A stretch of 64,000 bases of DNA, taken from assembly GCA_003260075.1 (NCBI GenBank), contig QLIY01000941.1, forward strand, positions 1-64,000, read 5' to 3'. Shown in pieces: positions 35,214 through 47,396 of the stretch (within the stretch, counting starts at the first letter, position 1; every line of letters begins with the position of its first letter). A program made the translations under genes and the position numbers. The DNA is from Phallusia mammillata (Eukaryota > Chordata > Ascidiacea > Phlebobranchia > Ascidiidae). The notes under the pieces were generated by a model, which was not told the origin of the DNA, ran no database searches, and worked only from the letters and a program-made list of their open reading frames with translations.

Positions 35214-38084
35214 ATGGCTGGAAAAGAAAACAAAAACAACCGTAAGCGAGAAGAGCGGTCTATTAGAAAAGCACATCAAAACAACAGAAAACAAAAAGAG
35301 GTGATTTGTAAAAAATGTTTTTATATTTAGCTTACAGAAACTTTGATGTCTTGAGTATAGGACTGAATATTCAACATATTTGTTGCTATTGTTAGTGTTG
35401 TATATAACAATGGTTCCCAACTTTTTTTCGTTGCAACCCAAATCCTTAATTTTTGTTTTGTGGTTTCTCCTGGCCCTAGTATATGGTTTCTTACTATTTC
35501 GGTTGTATTTTTGTCTGTAAATTAGTAACACTTTTCAAAAATTACTACGCCAGTTTAGAAAATAAAAAATCAAACAAATATTTGTTTGTTTTCGACCGAA
35601 CATTTCCATTTAGCCTAACTTTAGAGCTGGTATCAGCCAGACAACAATCAACAATGAACTGGGATGCAACTTTTGATGTCACAAACAAAACCATTATCAT
35701 GCCGTGGTAAAATTATTATATATTGGGCAACAATGTAAACCCTTGGGAAGTACAACTTAACTTTGAGTCTGGACCCACAGGTTGGGAAACACTGGTGTAT
35801 AACATAGGTGGGGGGGGGGATATTGGGCAACAATGTAAACCCTTGGGAAGTACAACTTAATTTTGAGTCTGGACCCACAGGTTGGGAAACACTGGTGTAT
35901 AACATAGGTTATGTAAAAAATCTAAACCGTTTAATGCTGTTTTTTTGCATTTTATACCATAATAAGGTTTTTATGTCAGTAAACCATAAATGGGCTATGA
36001 GCAGTTAACACAACACAGGTGGAAGGATTTACTTTACGTTGTTTATTACTTTATTCATTTTCAAAAACACATAATTCACTGTTTGTGTTCTAGATAAGCT
36101 CTTCATATCTTCTTGATGATGAGAATTTTGCTGGATTTTCAAATCAGCTCGCCACAATAGGACTCAAGTTAAGAGACATTTCTGCAGATGGGCAAGTGAA
36201 ATGATTTTGACAAATGTTTAGTTTCTCCTGCTGACGAAACTAAAGCCTTTAGAACATTTCCTTATAAATCATAGAAACAATGTTTGGTTTAGAAATTGCC
36301 TGTTTCGTGCCCTTGGTGATCAAATTGATGGACATTCTTCGCGACACCTGTATCACAGGGAACAAACTGTGAGATACATGGTTGAACACCGCAATGACTT
36401 TGAACCGTTTGTTGAAGATGACTGCACTTTTGATAATCATGGTTTGTTTTATTGACTGTATCAGTAAAACAATGAACAACTGCAATTGTGAATACTCATA
36501 TAAAACTTTTATAGTTAGAAAGCTTAGACAAGATGGAACCTATGCTGGAAATGATGCCATTGTTGCCTTTGCCAGGAACAACAATGTAAATGTAGTGATT
36601 CATCAGCTGAATACACCAATGTGGACAGTAAGTTATACAAAAAAATCTTCTTGTCATGCTATTATGTGTGTTGTTAAATGGTGATTTTTTTGTTTTTTTC
36701 TAACGTAAGGAGTGAAATTATTTTTTTGACATTTTAACATGTTAGTTTCCACTTCCAGAAGTACATGTGTATTAGGCAATCAGCAGAAGGACTGAAAGAA
36801 CGATCTGTAAGAATTATGTATGGCAACTTACTTCCTCTAACTATAATAGTTCCACTATCATGGATTTTGTTTATACTTCTGAAGACAAAATTTGTTTTGT
36901 AGATAACTGGTAGTGACCGTCAAAATGCACCACAAATTCATATTGCCTACCACAATGGAGACCACTATTCAAGTGTGCGAAAGCTAACAGACATTTCAGA
37001 CAATCCAACCAATATAAAGTTAACTGTGGGTGAAAAGTATATTCATAGAATTCTTTTGGATTGAGGCTTGTTATTGTTTAGACAAAAACTGAAAACAAGG
37101 GCAAGTCCAGCAAGAGGGAGTCTAGAAAAAAGCAAGCTTCTCCTGGTGCTGTATCTCATAAAATGGTTGCTCATATTTCCAATGTTACTGGTTGTCAGGT
37201 AGTAACAACTTTTTTGTTAGGTGGCTATTAATTATTACCTTTTACCAATTCCTATTTTTTGTGTTTTTTCGACACTACATTCAAAGTGGTGTCCTAAATG
37301 GGAATGCAGTCTGACCAAAGTCTGTGAAATGTGATAGTTTAGTTAAGCTTTCATATATATGCATATACTTCATTTTTAAGGGTTAACACCGCACACAACA
37401 ATAGTGGCAATATAATTTTCACACTTGTTTCTTGGTCAAACATTCTTTTGTAGGATCTTTCTCTCATTCAACAACTGTTAGAAGATTGGAATTCAGACGT
37501 AGATCTCACAATTGGAATGGTGTTGCAGTTTATGCAAGCTGACACTTCAGGTTTTTTTCTTGAAATATTCAGTTTAAGAATGCATTCTAAATGTCTAATT
37601 TTGTAAAAAAAAAACAGATGAAGATTCACAACATTCAAGACATTCGGCCAACAGTAATTCATCAAAACCTGCTCAGCTGTGGGATTCTAATGGCACTGGT
37701 GCTAGACTCTTTGGAAGTAACAATATACCAAGTCATTCCCGGGATACCAGCAAAAAGAAAAGCAACATTGGTCAACCACAAAAAAGGGTATCACTTTCAG
37801 TTACTGTTCAAAAAATGCAAGGGGTTACATATGAGCCTAGTGTAAATGATGTTAAGTTTTAACCCACAAACAGTGAGTTACTGTTTGACTGACATTATTT
37901 GAATAAATGAAGTATTCGCTTTATGCTGTTTTAGGTCAGCAACAAAAATCGAAAGGAGTTGGCAAGGAAAGAGCGTAAGAAAAGGAGTGATGAAAGAAAG
38001 AAAAACACTACTCAGCAGTCATCACCGAGTGATTCTGATGAATCTGGAATTCTAGTAAAAAATATGGATATCTTAAAAGTTTAA
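35214..38084 (+). CDS. OTUD3: OTU deubiquitinase OTUD3
   Basis: Ten exons: 35214-35300, 36094-36191, 36293-36441, 36515-36627, 36759-36806, 36903-37025, 37082-37198, 37454-37550, 37618-37841 and 37935-38084. They give 401 residues, close to the human 398. The basic N terminus ([17 protein letters not shown]) precedes the OTU domain. Asp61 and Cys64 are in [14 protein letters not shown], and His186 is in [24 protein letters not shown] is almost identical to vertebrate OTUD3. A UBA-like helix region follows ([26 protein letters not shown]), and the Lys/Arg-rich tail is [18 protein letters not shown]3 removes ubiquitin, preferring Lys6/Lys11 chains in vertebrates. The intron after 36191 has a GC donor (GCAAGT). 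Intron 1 carries an allelic duplicate around 35810-35819. The exon 9 donor at 37842 is inferred from phase. Confidence 0.93.
35721..35910. repeat. Allelic duplicate in OTUD3 intron 1
   Basis: About 35722-35809 recurs at about 35820-35908 across the G10 spacer 35810-35819, with a single visible substitution. Confidence 0.85.
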
Positions 38085-38245
38085 TTTTATTGTATCGGAC
38101 GCACATGATTCCTGATAACATTGTGCAACACAACTGCCAGTTTCGTAATATGTGCTGTATGTTTCACTGTGAAATAAAAGTTCCTCTTGGTTTAAGTTCA
38201 GTTTTGCTCGGTGCTTGATTAATAACCATTCCATCATAAACAATT

Positions 38246-39399
38246 TCATCTGTATCCCTTTAGTGGCTTATTGTTAATAAACCGGCTGTCACGGTAAGGG
38301 AGCATTATTGGCAGGTCTGGATGCATTCCATATTTCCAAGTTGTCCGAAACTGCTTTCTGAACCATGTTGGCGGGGACTTAGGGAACGATGGGTTTCGTT
38401 TCCGTATTAAATTCCATTTTAATTCAATTCTATAGTAATATGATTTTTCTAACTTGATCCTCCTTTCTTCACGCCGCCTAAAAGTTGAATATACATTCTT
38501 AAAAATGGTCTGTTCTATGTCAGACAGCAGCAATTCACAAAATACTCACAGATGCCATTCTTCTAGTAGCTCGTCAAAGTGGGCTATGTCAACTGGTTTG
38601 TCATCATCTTGTTTCTTTTGCAACTCTTGTGGTATGAGATGCTCCTTATAGGTGTAATAGTAGGAATCACCTAGTGAGCTTTTTCTCCACTCACCTAAAA
38701 AAAGCAATTCATAGAGAAAATGCATTTTTTAAAACTTCTTGTGTACAAACCAGGCACTCCATCTGGGGTTCCTTTTAATAACATATTTTTGGCTGTTTCC
38801 CTTTCTGTTATTATATCTCGAAGATTGCTCATAGATTCTGCAACCTTGAAAACATTTGCAAGTTACAAAACTGACAACAAAAATGCTCAGTTCCCACAAA
38901 ACCTTTTCCAGCCTCTCCTCTCCTGGCATGGGCTCATCTGTTTCGCGACATATGTTTTCCAAGGTCAGAAGCATATTTCTTTCTTTTAGCAGCACAAACC
39001 TGTAACAGTAGAATACCTGTTTCATAGTTAGAATATTTAAAAACATACATTTAAAAAACGTCAAACCATAGCTTGTGCAGATCAAGGAGACTTTTTCGCC
39101 TTAGTTGATCTTTTGTCCATGGTGAACCGATCTTTGTTATTTTACGTTTGCCAAAGGTTTTTGGGTTGTCAAAAAACTCCTCCAATCCATGTTGGCGTGT
39201 TGAAACATGTAACGTTCGAACAATGGAATTGAAAGAAAGTTGATGTCCCAGAAGTGCTCTACAATGTATTTATATTTGTGTTAAACTGTTTAGAAATGCA
39301 TGGGCATGTATAATAAGGTTACAACCTTGCGCGCGACGAGTACAAAATCCTATTCACATCCTTTGCAAGGTGCAAAAAGATTTTGTTTATTAAAGGCAT
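38246..39399 (-). CDS. MRPL47: Mitochondrial ribosomal protein L47 (uL29m)
   Basis: Six exons with matching phases, 277 residues: 39399-39326, 39258-39067, 38999-38903, 38844-38751, 38694-38550 and 38477-38246. The diagnostic core GLEEFFDNPKTFGK, then [38 protein letters not shown] and REERRIKLEK, aligns well with vertebrate MRPL47. The N terminus (MPLINKIFLHLAKDVNRILYSSRA) looks like a mitochondrial presequence. The protein forms part of the large mitoribosomal subunit near the exit tunnel. The last intron is 72 bases; skipping it would meet an in-frame TGA. The gene converges on OTUD3 with 161 bases between stop codons. Confidence 0.92.
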
Positions 39400-40944
39400 G
39401 TCAACCAGGTAGCATTTGCTAGTCTTCGTCCGTAAACCCCAACACTGAATATAATGCAAGAATAATATATTAGCACAACTGATTATAAAGCCCAGTAATA
39501 ACACATAACACAATCATTCAATTGCTCGTTACGCATGATTGGTGCTGTTGCTTTGCGACATATTTTCAAAGATATCATAATTATTGACAGAAATAGACCG
39601 GTATTTGAATGAATTTTTTAAAAAATTGTTTTAAAACCGAAAAACATAGTTTTAACAGTTTTTCCAGAACGCATATTTAAATTCTTTGTTTGAAAAATGA
39701 ACGTTTAATTGCGTTGACACTTGACAGAGAGCATTGATTTGCTCAGCTGAACATTGGATCTCCGACGATTGCGTAAGATAAGTTCCTTTGTCAAACTGAA
39801 CTTACTTTGTCGTTTTGTACTATGTAATAACGCAATCAATTCTCGTTATACCGTAGAAAATGCCATATATTGCATACGTTACCATGTAGTTCCCTACGAT
39901 ATTTAGTACCACCTTCCTGATAGCCAACTCAGCCGTGACAGGGCAAAATATTTGTTCGTTTGAAATGGGTGGTACTAAATATCGTAAGTGACCGCATGTT
40001 ATTCCGCTTAAAATACTGTATAGTATGTGAAATATGAGAATATAAGCCCCAACAAAGGTAAATTAGACCAGATTCTAGTATAATTTTATTACAAACCCTC
40101 ACCTAACCCGAACAGCGCTTTCTATTTTCGTATTAGCATATTTGAGTCCTTCGCAACTTTCTGCTGTGTGGGGGGGGGGGCAAGCCCCAACAAAGGTAAA
40201 TTAGACCAGATTCTAGTATAATTTTAATTACAAACCCTCACCCAACCCGAACAGCGCTTTCAAAAGCTCGCAAATTATATTTTCGTATTAGCATATTTGA
40301 GTCCTTCGCAACTTTCTGCTGTGTGATAACATGCGCTGTAGCATGCGGGTACCATGAGCTGTCCCATGCGGGATCAAAGTCTGACGCGAGGTACTGTGCA
40401 CTGTAGCATACGGTCCCATACGGTTTCATACGATATTTAGTACCATACAGCTTTAAAGTTTTGTGTTTATCCTAATTGTAAATGCCTATTGCCTATCGTC
40501 GCTGTCCTAATTTGCCTGAAAGGGGGGGGGGGCCCGTAGCATGCGCGGTACATGCGGTTACCATGCGTTGTCCCATGCGGGATCAAAGTCTGACGCGAGA
40601 TACTGTGCACGGTACCATACGGTTTTATAAGATTTTTAGTACCATACAGCTTGAAAGTTTTGAGTTTATCCTCATTGTAAATGCCTATTGCCTATCGTCG
40701 CTGTCCTAATTTGCCTGAAAGTGTGTTGTGAACTTGTGATAAATGTTTGGTTTGAAATAAAAAATGATCTTTGTCATCCACTGTCTCCATTAGCCAATTA
40801 GCAGTACAAATTCGAGTTTTCTGTTTTGTTAAGCAAACTAACCTAATGATTGTGCGCATAACATAGATTATTTCTTGATGTATTTCCAAAATACATTTAG
40901 AGAATTGTTTTATATTTAGTGGATCAGGAAAAGAGTAATAAGAA
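39400..40944. other. Intergenic with TIR element and allelic duplicates
   Basis: Presumed MRPL47 promoter on the left and GGNBP2 promoter on the right. Holds the 19-base inverted repeat at 39894-39988 and two duplicates with spacers 40170-40180 and 40522-40532. Part of the repeat (AGACCAGATTCTAGTATAAT) recurs in inverted form near 45810-45840. Confidence 0.6.
39894..39988. repeat. Small inverted-repeat element
   Basis: TACGATATTTAGTACCACC (39894-39912) is matched by its exact complement at 39970-39988. The terminal motif recurs near 40430 and 40634 (ATTTAGTACCATAC), so a dispersed family is likely. No clear target duplication. Confidence 0.6.
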
Positions 40945-42552
40945 TTGGAAATGAATGTTGTTACGATGGATCCAGTGCTATTTGAAAAGGCACAGTTGGT
41001 TGGAACAAGAAAAAAAGACAAAAAATTTAACCTTGCACCTCTGCAAGCACCTATGCATGTTGAAGATGGGTTAACTATGATTATCCAGTTTGAAGATTTG
41101 GTTTCGAAGAAGTCTGCTGGACCAAAGTTTAGCACCAAAAGTTGCAGCTTCGAAACATTTAGAAAAAAATTTGAGGCTCTCAATGATGAGGAAATAACAC
41201 AGGCCTGCTCCATTCAAGATAAATACCTGTTTGCATGTCTGGCACAGTTTGTTCCATGTGTAGGATGCAGAAGAGGTGTGGAGCAGCTCTTCCAACAAGT
41301 GCAGAACCTAAATAATTCTGTATTTGATTGCATAAAAATAAACTCATCAGGGACAATTGTGATAGATCCCATGTATGCCAATAACCCCCAAAAGTTATTC
41401 TACTTGTTCAATGATGTTAAAAAACAGCTCTATGAAGTAGTAACATCATTTCAAAGCAACAAGCGCAACAAAAGGTGTATTTTTCATTCTTTAAAGCTAC
41501 AAAAACCAAATGATCTACCTACTGGCAACAAGCAAAATCTTCCAAAGTGGTGCACTTCATCAATCCTTGATGTGTGGGATGGGATGTGTAATGAATGTCA
41601 GAAAGCAGTATCATGTTTAGATTTAAAGGGTATCATGGACACAATGGAACATTACCTTAAAAAGCATCGTTTTTGTTGTGAATGCAAGTCCAATGTTATG
41701 AAGGCATTAAACATACTCACACATGAAATTGATGGAACTGTTGAACCTGGATATTGTTCAGCCATCTATGAAGGCTTCCAGTTTTGTTCCCATTCCACAT
41801 TAAAAAATGATAACCAGACAGCTGAAACTGTGAAACATGTCCATGTTTGCTGTGAGAGGTCTTTTATTATACACAGCCTAACTCAAGCAGATGCAGAAAT
41901 GGGTGGTGGCGACAGAGAGAGGCATGCAAAAACAATTGATATTGCCCAGGAGGAGGTCTGCACCTGTTTGGCATTGTATTTACATCAGAGATTACACCGT
42001 GTGTGGCATGTAAAACTGACAATGGAACAGTCCTGGCTTACATTGTTGTTTTTATCAATTGAAGCTGCACGACAGAACTTTGAAAGCATGTTTGAACTAA
42101 AGGCTGGCTATGGCCAGATGGAGGCCCTCTGCAAAGAGATAGAAGAAGCTGACAGAGAAAAAGAAAGTAAACTGCAGAAAAAGAGACTCAAAAGACGACG
42201 CCAGCAAAAAAGAAGGAAAGGGCAGAAGTGTGATGCATTGGAAGAACTAGAGACAGAGGAAAACTTGCAAACAGCTGATGACATTGTTGACGTAAACTGT
42301 AGTACAGACAAATGCCCATCACATACAGAGTTTAGCTGCCTGTTAAACCTGTTCAAGCAAGATGAAAAATGTGACCACTCTTTGGATGGTGACTGTGAGG
42401 AAACAAGCCTTGCTGGTTTAACACAAGAGGAAATACTGGAATTTGAGCGCAATCGGTCAGAAATTAATGCACAGCGTACCAGATTAAGGGAACGCATAAG
42501 ACAGGACTTTGAAAACTTTTGCAACGTGTCTATAACAAGTAGTTCTAGTTAG
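40945..42552 (+). CDS. GGNBP2: Gametogenetin-binding protein 2 (intronless)
   Basis: One open frame of 535 codons, no introns. Conserved family blocks are VEDGLTMIIQFEDL, LAQFVPCVGCRRGVEQLFQQ, KRNKRCIFHSL, LKKHRFCCECKSNVMKALNI, CSAIYEGFQFC, VHVCCERSFI, GGDRERHAKTIDIAQEEV, LYLHQRLHRVW and a C-terminal LTQEEILEFERNRSE. A Lys/Arg-rich helix (KLQKKRLKRRRQQKRRK) precedes an acidic tail, as in vertebrates. Human GGNBP2 is about 697 residues, so the middle of the tail is shorter here. The vertebrate protein acts in spermatogenesis and trophoblast development; its biochemistry is poorly known. An AATAAA poly(A) signal lies near 42757. UBXN10 starts 366 bases downstream on the same strand. Confidence 0.93.
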   Translation: MEMNVVTMDPVLFEKAQLVGTRKKDKKFNLAPLQAPMHVEDGLTMIIQFEDLVSKKSAGPKFSTKSCSFETFRKKFEALNDEEITQACSIQDKYLFACLAQFVPCVGCRRGVEQLFQQVQNLNNSVFDCIKINSSGTIVIDPMYANNPQKLFYLFNDVKKQLYEVVTSFQSNKRNKRCIFHSLKLQKPNDLPTGNKQNLPKWCTSSILDVWDGMCNECQKAVSCLDLKGIMDTMEHYLKKHRFCCECKSNVMKALNILTHEIDGTVEPGYCSAIYEGFQFCSHSTLKNDNQTAETVKHVHVCCERSFIIHSLTQADAEMGGGDRERHAKTIDIAQEEVCTCLALYLHQRLHRVWHVKLTMEQSWLTLLFLSIEAARQNFESMFELKAGYGQMEALCKEIEEADREKESKLQKKRLKRRRQQKRRKGQKCDALEELETEENLQTADDIVDVNCSTDKCPSHTEFSCLLNLFKQDEKCDHSLDGDCEETSLAGLTQEEILEFERNRSEINAQRTRLRERIRQDFENFCNVSITSSSS

Positions 42553-42918
42553 ATTCAAAGTTTTGTTATTGTTAGTATGGCTTTTATATCGCTGTAGCAT
42601 TTTGTTGACAATCTTATAACTGTTAACATGTCTTTTTCTGTATATTGGTTGAAGTTGAGTAAAATGGCTGCCCTCAATGTTAGTTTTGCATGGGTGAAAC
42701 ATGATGGGGAAAGATATTTGTGTTCGGTGTGTTTAAAAATTATTCATAAAAAGTAAAATAAACTATTTCATACAGACAAATGTATTGTTAATAGGCAACT
42801 TGCTATAATTACACTTTTTGTCATGTAGGTTTTCTGTGTTTTGACTAGAATGTACAGGAATCTCTTTCGAATTATATCTTCTTTTGTTTTTCAAGTGTAA
42901 CTGAAATAGGTTGTAGCT

Positions 42919-44705
42919 ATGCATAAACCTGCACGGCCGAAGTCAGCAAAAGGCCATTCCAGGACCACACATCCCGTAGTGGACCGAGGTGAAAGAAAAT
43001 CCAGCACTTCAACAACATCTGTGTAAGTTGATTTCTACCAAACAACCATAATTTTGAAACAGCAAGACATTTACTGTACACACCTAATTACTAAAACAGT
43101 ACTTATTTTAATGGCTGATGTAAGTAGGGCACAAATCATAACACTTTCTTGTTGTGTTAAGATTCTCCAGAAGTGGGCCACAAGCTCAGCATAATGGTCC
43201 TGGCTCAACAAGTCTAGCATATCAACATTCAGAAACTGCTACCTCATTAAGAAATCCAGCTGCTTGCTCCAAAACAAATCAGAATTTTAACTTAAAAGGT
43301 TCCGCTGAAGCTAAAACCACCCAAAGCAGTTCTGCAAGACCAGGTAACTTAGACATAATTTGTGTTTATGTATTGGCATGGAACTTAGAATATGTCACTA
43401 TGCGGGTGGGGGGGGGGACTGAAGCTAAAACCACCCAAAGCATTTCTGCAAGACCAGGTACTTTAGACATAAGTTGTGTTTATGTATTGGCATGGAACTT
43501 AGAATATGTCACTATGCGGGTTGATGGTTGTTTTTCTTTTTTATTCCTATCAGTTCAATTTTCACCCCTGCAATAGGGCCAATTTTAAACAAGCAAGGTA
43601 AAGAATGCGCAACGGTAAGGAATGTAATTGTGGTGTTTCACTCTACAGGCCACGCTGCACCAAGCTTTCACATGTTTTTTCTTTACAGATAAATCCAGTT
43701 AGTTGTGTAATGCGTTAAATTCAATAGGGATTGTCAAATCTGTTACTTTTTAAACACACTAACTGCATAATCCGGTTAATCAACTTCAAAGCTTGGCAAA
43801 ATGGTTACCCAACCTACCAGGTTCATCTTATATTGCACAACGAAAACCATCGTATGTGTGGAAAGTTGGAACCTATAAGTTTCTGCCTGCAGAAACAAGG
43901 TTTAATATAAACTGTTGGCAAACATTGAACCCACTGAAGTGTAGTGAATAAATACCTTTGTTCAAAATAGACCACATTGTATTGTGATGTGGAAATATGT
44001 GCTATGTTACCCTTTGTTTTATTCAAATTGATTTCACTTGTAGATATATTAGCACAAGGTGAAATTCAGGAGGAAGTTAAGTTTCCAGCAATAGATCGAC
44101 CAACTTCTTCTCTGTCCAAATATCATATACTTCCTGCAATCTCACCTCCTGCATTGAATTCACACACTGATGTATCTCATACTGGCGGTTCTATGCAGCC
44201 TGGAAGTCCTGCTGAAAATGAAGTTGACCTTCTCACTGAAAAAGCCCAGCAGATGATATTGGACAGTGCACTGCAACGCATGGGGCCCAAAACAAAAATT
44301 CCACCCAATGGCGGTTACAAACGAAAAGTTTCTAAAGGGGTAGAATTTGACAGAAAAAGGGCAAAAGTATACCAGACAAAATCTGTTTTTGCCTCCAGTG
44401 GAGCTTCACGACCAGAGAAGCCAAGAGTGCCTCGTGAACCTGGTCCCAATGAAGAGAGTCTACTGATTGCATTAAAATTACCTGATGGGACCCGAAAAGA
44501 GAGAAGATTTCTTCCCAACACTACATTACAGGAAATACTGGTATATGCTCATACCCAATATCCAATTATACCTGTATCACAGTGCAATGTGTTTCGCATG
44601 GACACCATTCCCAAAAAACTGTTGTCAGAATTGGGGGCAACATTGCAAGGATTAAAGATACAACATAGAACTGTTTTGTACATAGAAGAAAATGAGGATT
44701 GGTAG
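42919..44705 (+). CDS. UBXN10: UBX domain protein 10
   Basis: Three exons: 42919-43022, 43162-43343 and 44044-44705, 315 residues. The N-terminal RPKSAKG motif, the middle SSLSKYHILPAI and the C-terminal UBX fold (about residues 232-315, LLIALKLPDGTRKERRF through IEENEDW) match vertebrate UBXN10. UBX domains dock on the AAA ATPase VCP/p97, and vertebrate UBXN10 links VCP to IFT-B in cilia. The loop that holds Phe-Pro-Arg in canonical UBX domains reads TIPKK here, and vertebrate UBXN10 is also divergent at this site. The exon 2 end and intron appear twice around the G10 spacer 43408-43417. The gene converges on NDUFB5 (224 bases between stops). Confidence 0.9.
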
Positions 44706-44929
44706 TTGCCTTACTAAATCTGTTTTCTTATCACACTGTGCATTATTACTGTTACTAGTGCTTCACTATCTACCAAACTGTGATTTTTATCTTGCAAATA
44801 TAAAGTATATATTTTTATTCTTTCAAATTTTTGTGCCAGTAAAATACCTGTGTTTTTGTTATCATTGAGAAATCACAAGAACAGAATAATCTTAATTTTA
44901 TTATCAACCAAACACATAAAACACACAAG

Positions 44930-46697
44930 CTAACGTTCAGAGGGTCGTTCGGCAAAGTTATTTTGGTTTGCCCAAGCATCTAATTCATCACGCAAATCTC
45001 TACTAACAACAGGGTGGTCAAAGAATGGAATCATGCCTTCATCCTCCAATTTTTGAAGCTGGAAGACTTCTGTTGTAAATCGCCTAAATTCAGGATATTT
45101 TTTGTTTCAGTTACATCTCAATAGTTTATTTCATGCAAGTTTAACTGGAAAAAAATAATTTAAGTCAGTACAGTCTATGACAGCGGTTCTCAAACTGGGG
45201 TCCGCGGTCCTTTAGGGGTTCCTGAGGCAATTTTGGGGGGACCGCAAAGTAGTTCTATAACCTTATTTAGCGTCAGTTTGTGCCACTGAATTAAGTTTAA
45301 ATCAAATTAGAATTCAGAATCGACTGTCTCTATTGCTAAACAATAGCCTTTATTGAATGACAACCATCAAAAATGCAATTGTTTGTGCACAATCTTAATG
45401 CCTTTTGTCTTGTCTGTGATGTCACAAGCTGTCTTTGCATCATTATTATGCGCAAGTTTGCATTAACTAGCTAAAATCCTGTAATCAACTTTCGTTTTCT
45501 GAAATACACGTTTGTGCTTAAGGACCGCGAGCCCTCGAATTAATGGCAAAGGGACCGTTTTGAAAAAATAATGAAAGAGTTTGAGAACCACTGGTCGATG
45601 AAAATCCTGCTTATTTTGTTTGTGCCAAAAATAGGACAAGCTTCTTTTTACAGCCACAAATAAAGAATCGGTAGTACTAAATACTGCATGGTACCACATG
45701 CTATCAAAAGGTCGGCAGTTTTATAGGACATAAATATGCTTTTGTGAAAATAGTTTGTGGACTTTTCAAAGCGCTGATGGTTAGAGCGATTCGGGTTGGC
45801 TGAGGTTTTGTAATTGAAATAACACTATAATCTGGTCTAATGTAGTCTTGTTTTTCCACATTTCACACAATGTGATATTCTAAGCAGTAGGACTGTTATA
45901 AGAAGTAGAAACTGTTACCGAAGAAGAACTGTTATAGTTTTGTAACCATGCACAAGACAGTTTATAATGATTGACTGCATTTTACAAACCCCAGTATTTA
46001 TGTAGAAATTGTAACTTACACTTGTCTGCCGAACTGCATTGCAATCTCAAGTTGTTGTATCTGTTTGTAGTATGTTACTTTTGGATCTTCAACAATATAT
46101 TTTGCCAACCATCGCTGAATAGGATACTAAAACAAGAAGTCTCATAAGTAATTTGGAGTATAGAATTTAATGTGGCAACTAAACCTTATAAAATTCATCT
46201 TCTTCTGGTTCGTACAACTCTGGGTCATAGTCGTGTAGAACCGCATTCCCAACAAACAGGTTAGTGTAAGCCACAATTAGGCTAGCTGGTACAGCTCCAT
46301 ACAGCCAATAGCGAAACTACATTTAAAACTTGTCATAAACATGAAACTTATAGAATCTTTTGAAAAGTATTGCAGTAAATTTTGTTACCAATAGTTTTAT
46401 AACATCATAGGCATTGTCTTTTGTTCTGGTTCTTAACATTCGGGGAGCACCTCCACCCATCCGAACAATTGCTAGAATTACCAGAAAATTTATTAATTTT
46501 TGTGCCAAATGGCTGCAAACATTTAATGCCATGTTTATGTATTATACACCATGGTGTATATCAAAATTGTTTTTAGTTAAATTACAATAATACTCACTTT
46601 TAACTGGAGTGCATTGCATGGATTTGAATAAAGGCGGAGAAACCCTGCATCTTGGTGTAATTGACTTGACAAAGCTTGCAGCTTTTGATAAAGCCAT
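44930..46697 (-). CDS. NDUFB5: NADH dehydrogenase (complex I) subunit NDUFB5
   Basis: Five exons with consistent phases, 191 residues: 46697-46598, 46471-46389, 46316-46185, 46126-46020 and 45083-44930. The N terminus MALSKAASFVKSITPRCR looks like a mitochondrial presequence. GGGAPRMLRTRTKDNAYDVIKLL leads into one membrane helix (FRYWLYGAVPASLIVAYTNLFVG, from residue 62). The YEPEEDEFYKYPIQRWLAKYIVEDP block then matches vertebrate NDUFB5 (SGDH). It is an accessory subunit of the membrane arm of complex I. The exon 4 donor at 46019 (GTAAGT) was chosen because only it keeps the frame into exon 5. The last intron contains an hAT element. Confidence 0.9.
45181..45593. mobile_element. hAT-type element in NDUFB5 intron
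   Basis: Starts CAGCGGTTCTCAAACTGGGG and ends AGTTTGAGAACCACTG. Flanks GTCTATGA (45173-45180) and GTCGATGA (45594-45601) are an 8-base duplication with one mismatch. No transposase frame; non-autonomous, 413 bases. Confidence 0.85.
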
Positions 46698-47396
46698 TTG
46701 TAATATTTGAGGAAGTGTACCAGATTACAGGGTAAATTATCAAATTAATAACATACTTACAGTCCTGCAAAAAAAAAGAAAATGACCATGTGTATCTTTC
46801 CGTCCTATTCTGCGGATGAAATAAAAATAAACTTAACTCAACTCAATCGATTCTGCACTCGAGCAAAGCAGCTCGACCTTCTTAGCCTTTATCAGTGTTT
46901 CCGAAATATTTTTCAGGTTGGCTACGCTGACTAACAAGGTAGAGCTAATAACACCACAACGAGAATCTACACCCAAATTTGATTGGACTGACAAAGCGTG
47001 AAAAAAATCAATACCGGTAAGTCCTCGCCCGTTTGGGGAATTGCAGAATTAGTTTGTGTTCATTCGAAAGTCCTATGGGTTTCTGGCGTCGTTGTGAGCA
47101 AAGCGAGCCTAATAACTGAAACTGAAGTTATTATTACTGTACTCCTCGACAAAATATGTAAAATTTAGGGGACATTGAAATTCCAAGGGGGACAGCATGA
47201 TGTCATGTTGGTGATGCAGTCGAAAACACAGTAAGATTACGAGAAATATTTGTGACAGTCAAGTGCCAAGTATAGTAAAGTTTAATGCAAAACACCAATA
47301 TAAGGCTTGGAAAGAGTGGACGCCAACGAGATTACTGCATCGACCAAACTCGCTTGATACGCTATAATTGTTTTTACGATGTAGGTTACAGCAGTG

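Noticed and set aside
38535-38550. In-frame TGA in MRPL47
   Set aside because: It lies inside a 72-base GT-AG intron whose removal keeps the frame.
42108-42524. Minus-strand frame of 138 codons opposite GGNBP2
   Set aside because: Shadow of the conserved plus-strand gene.
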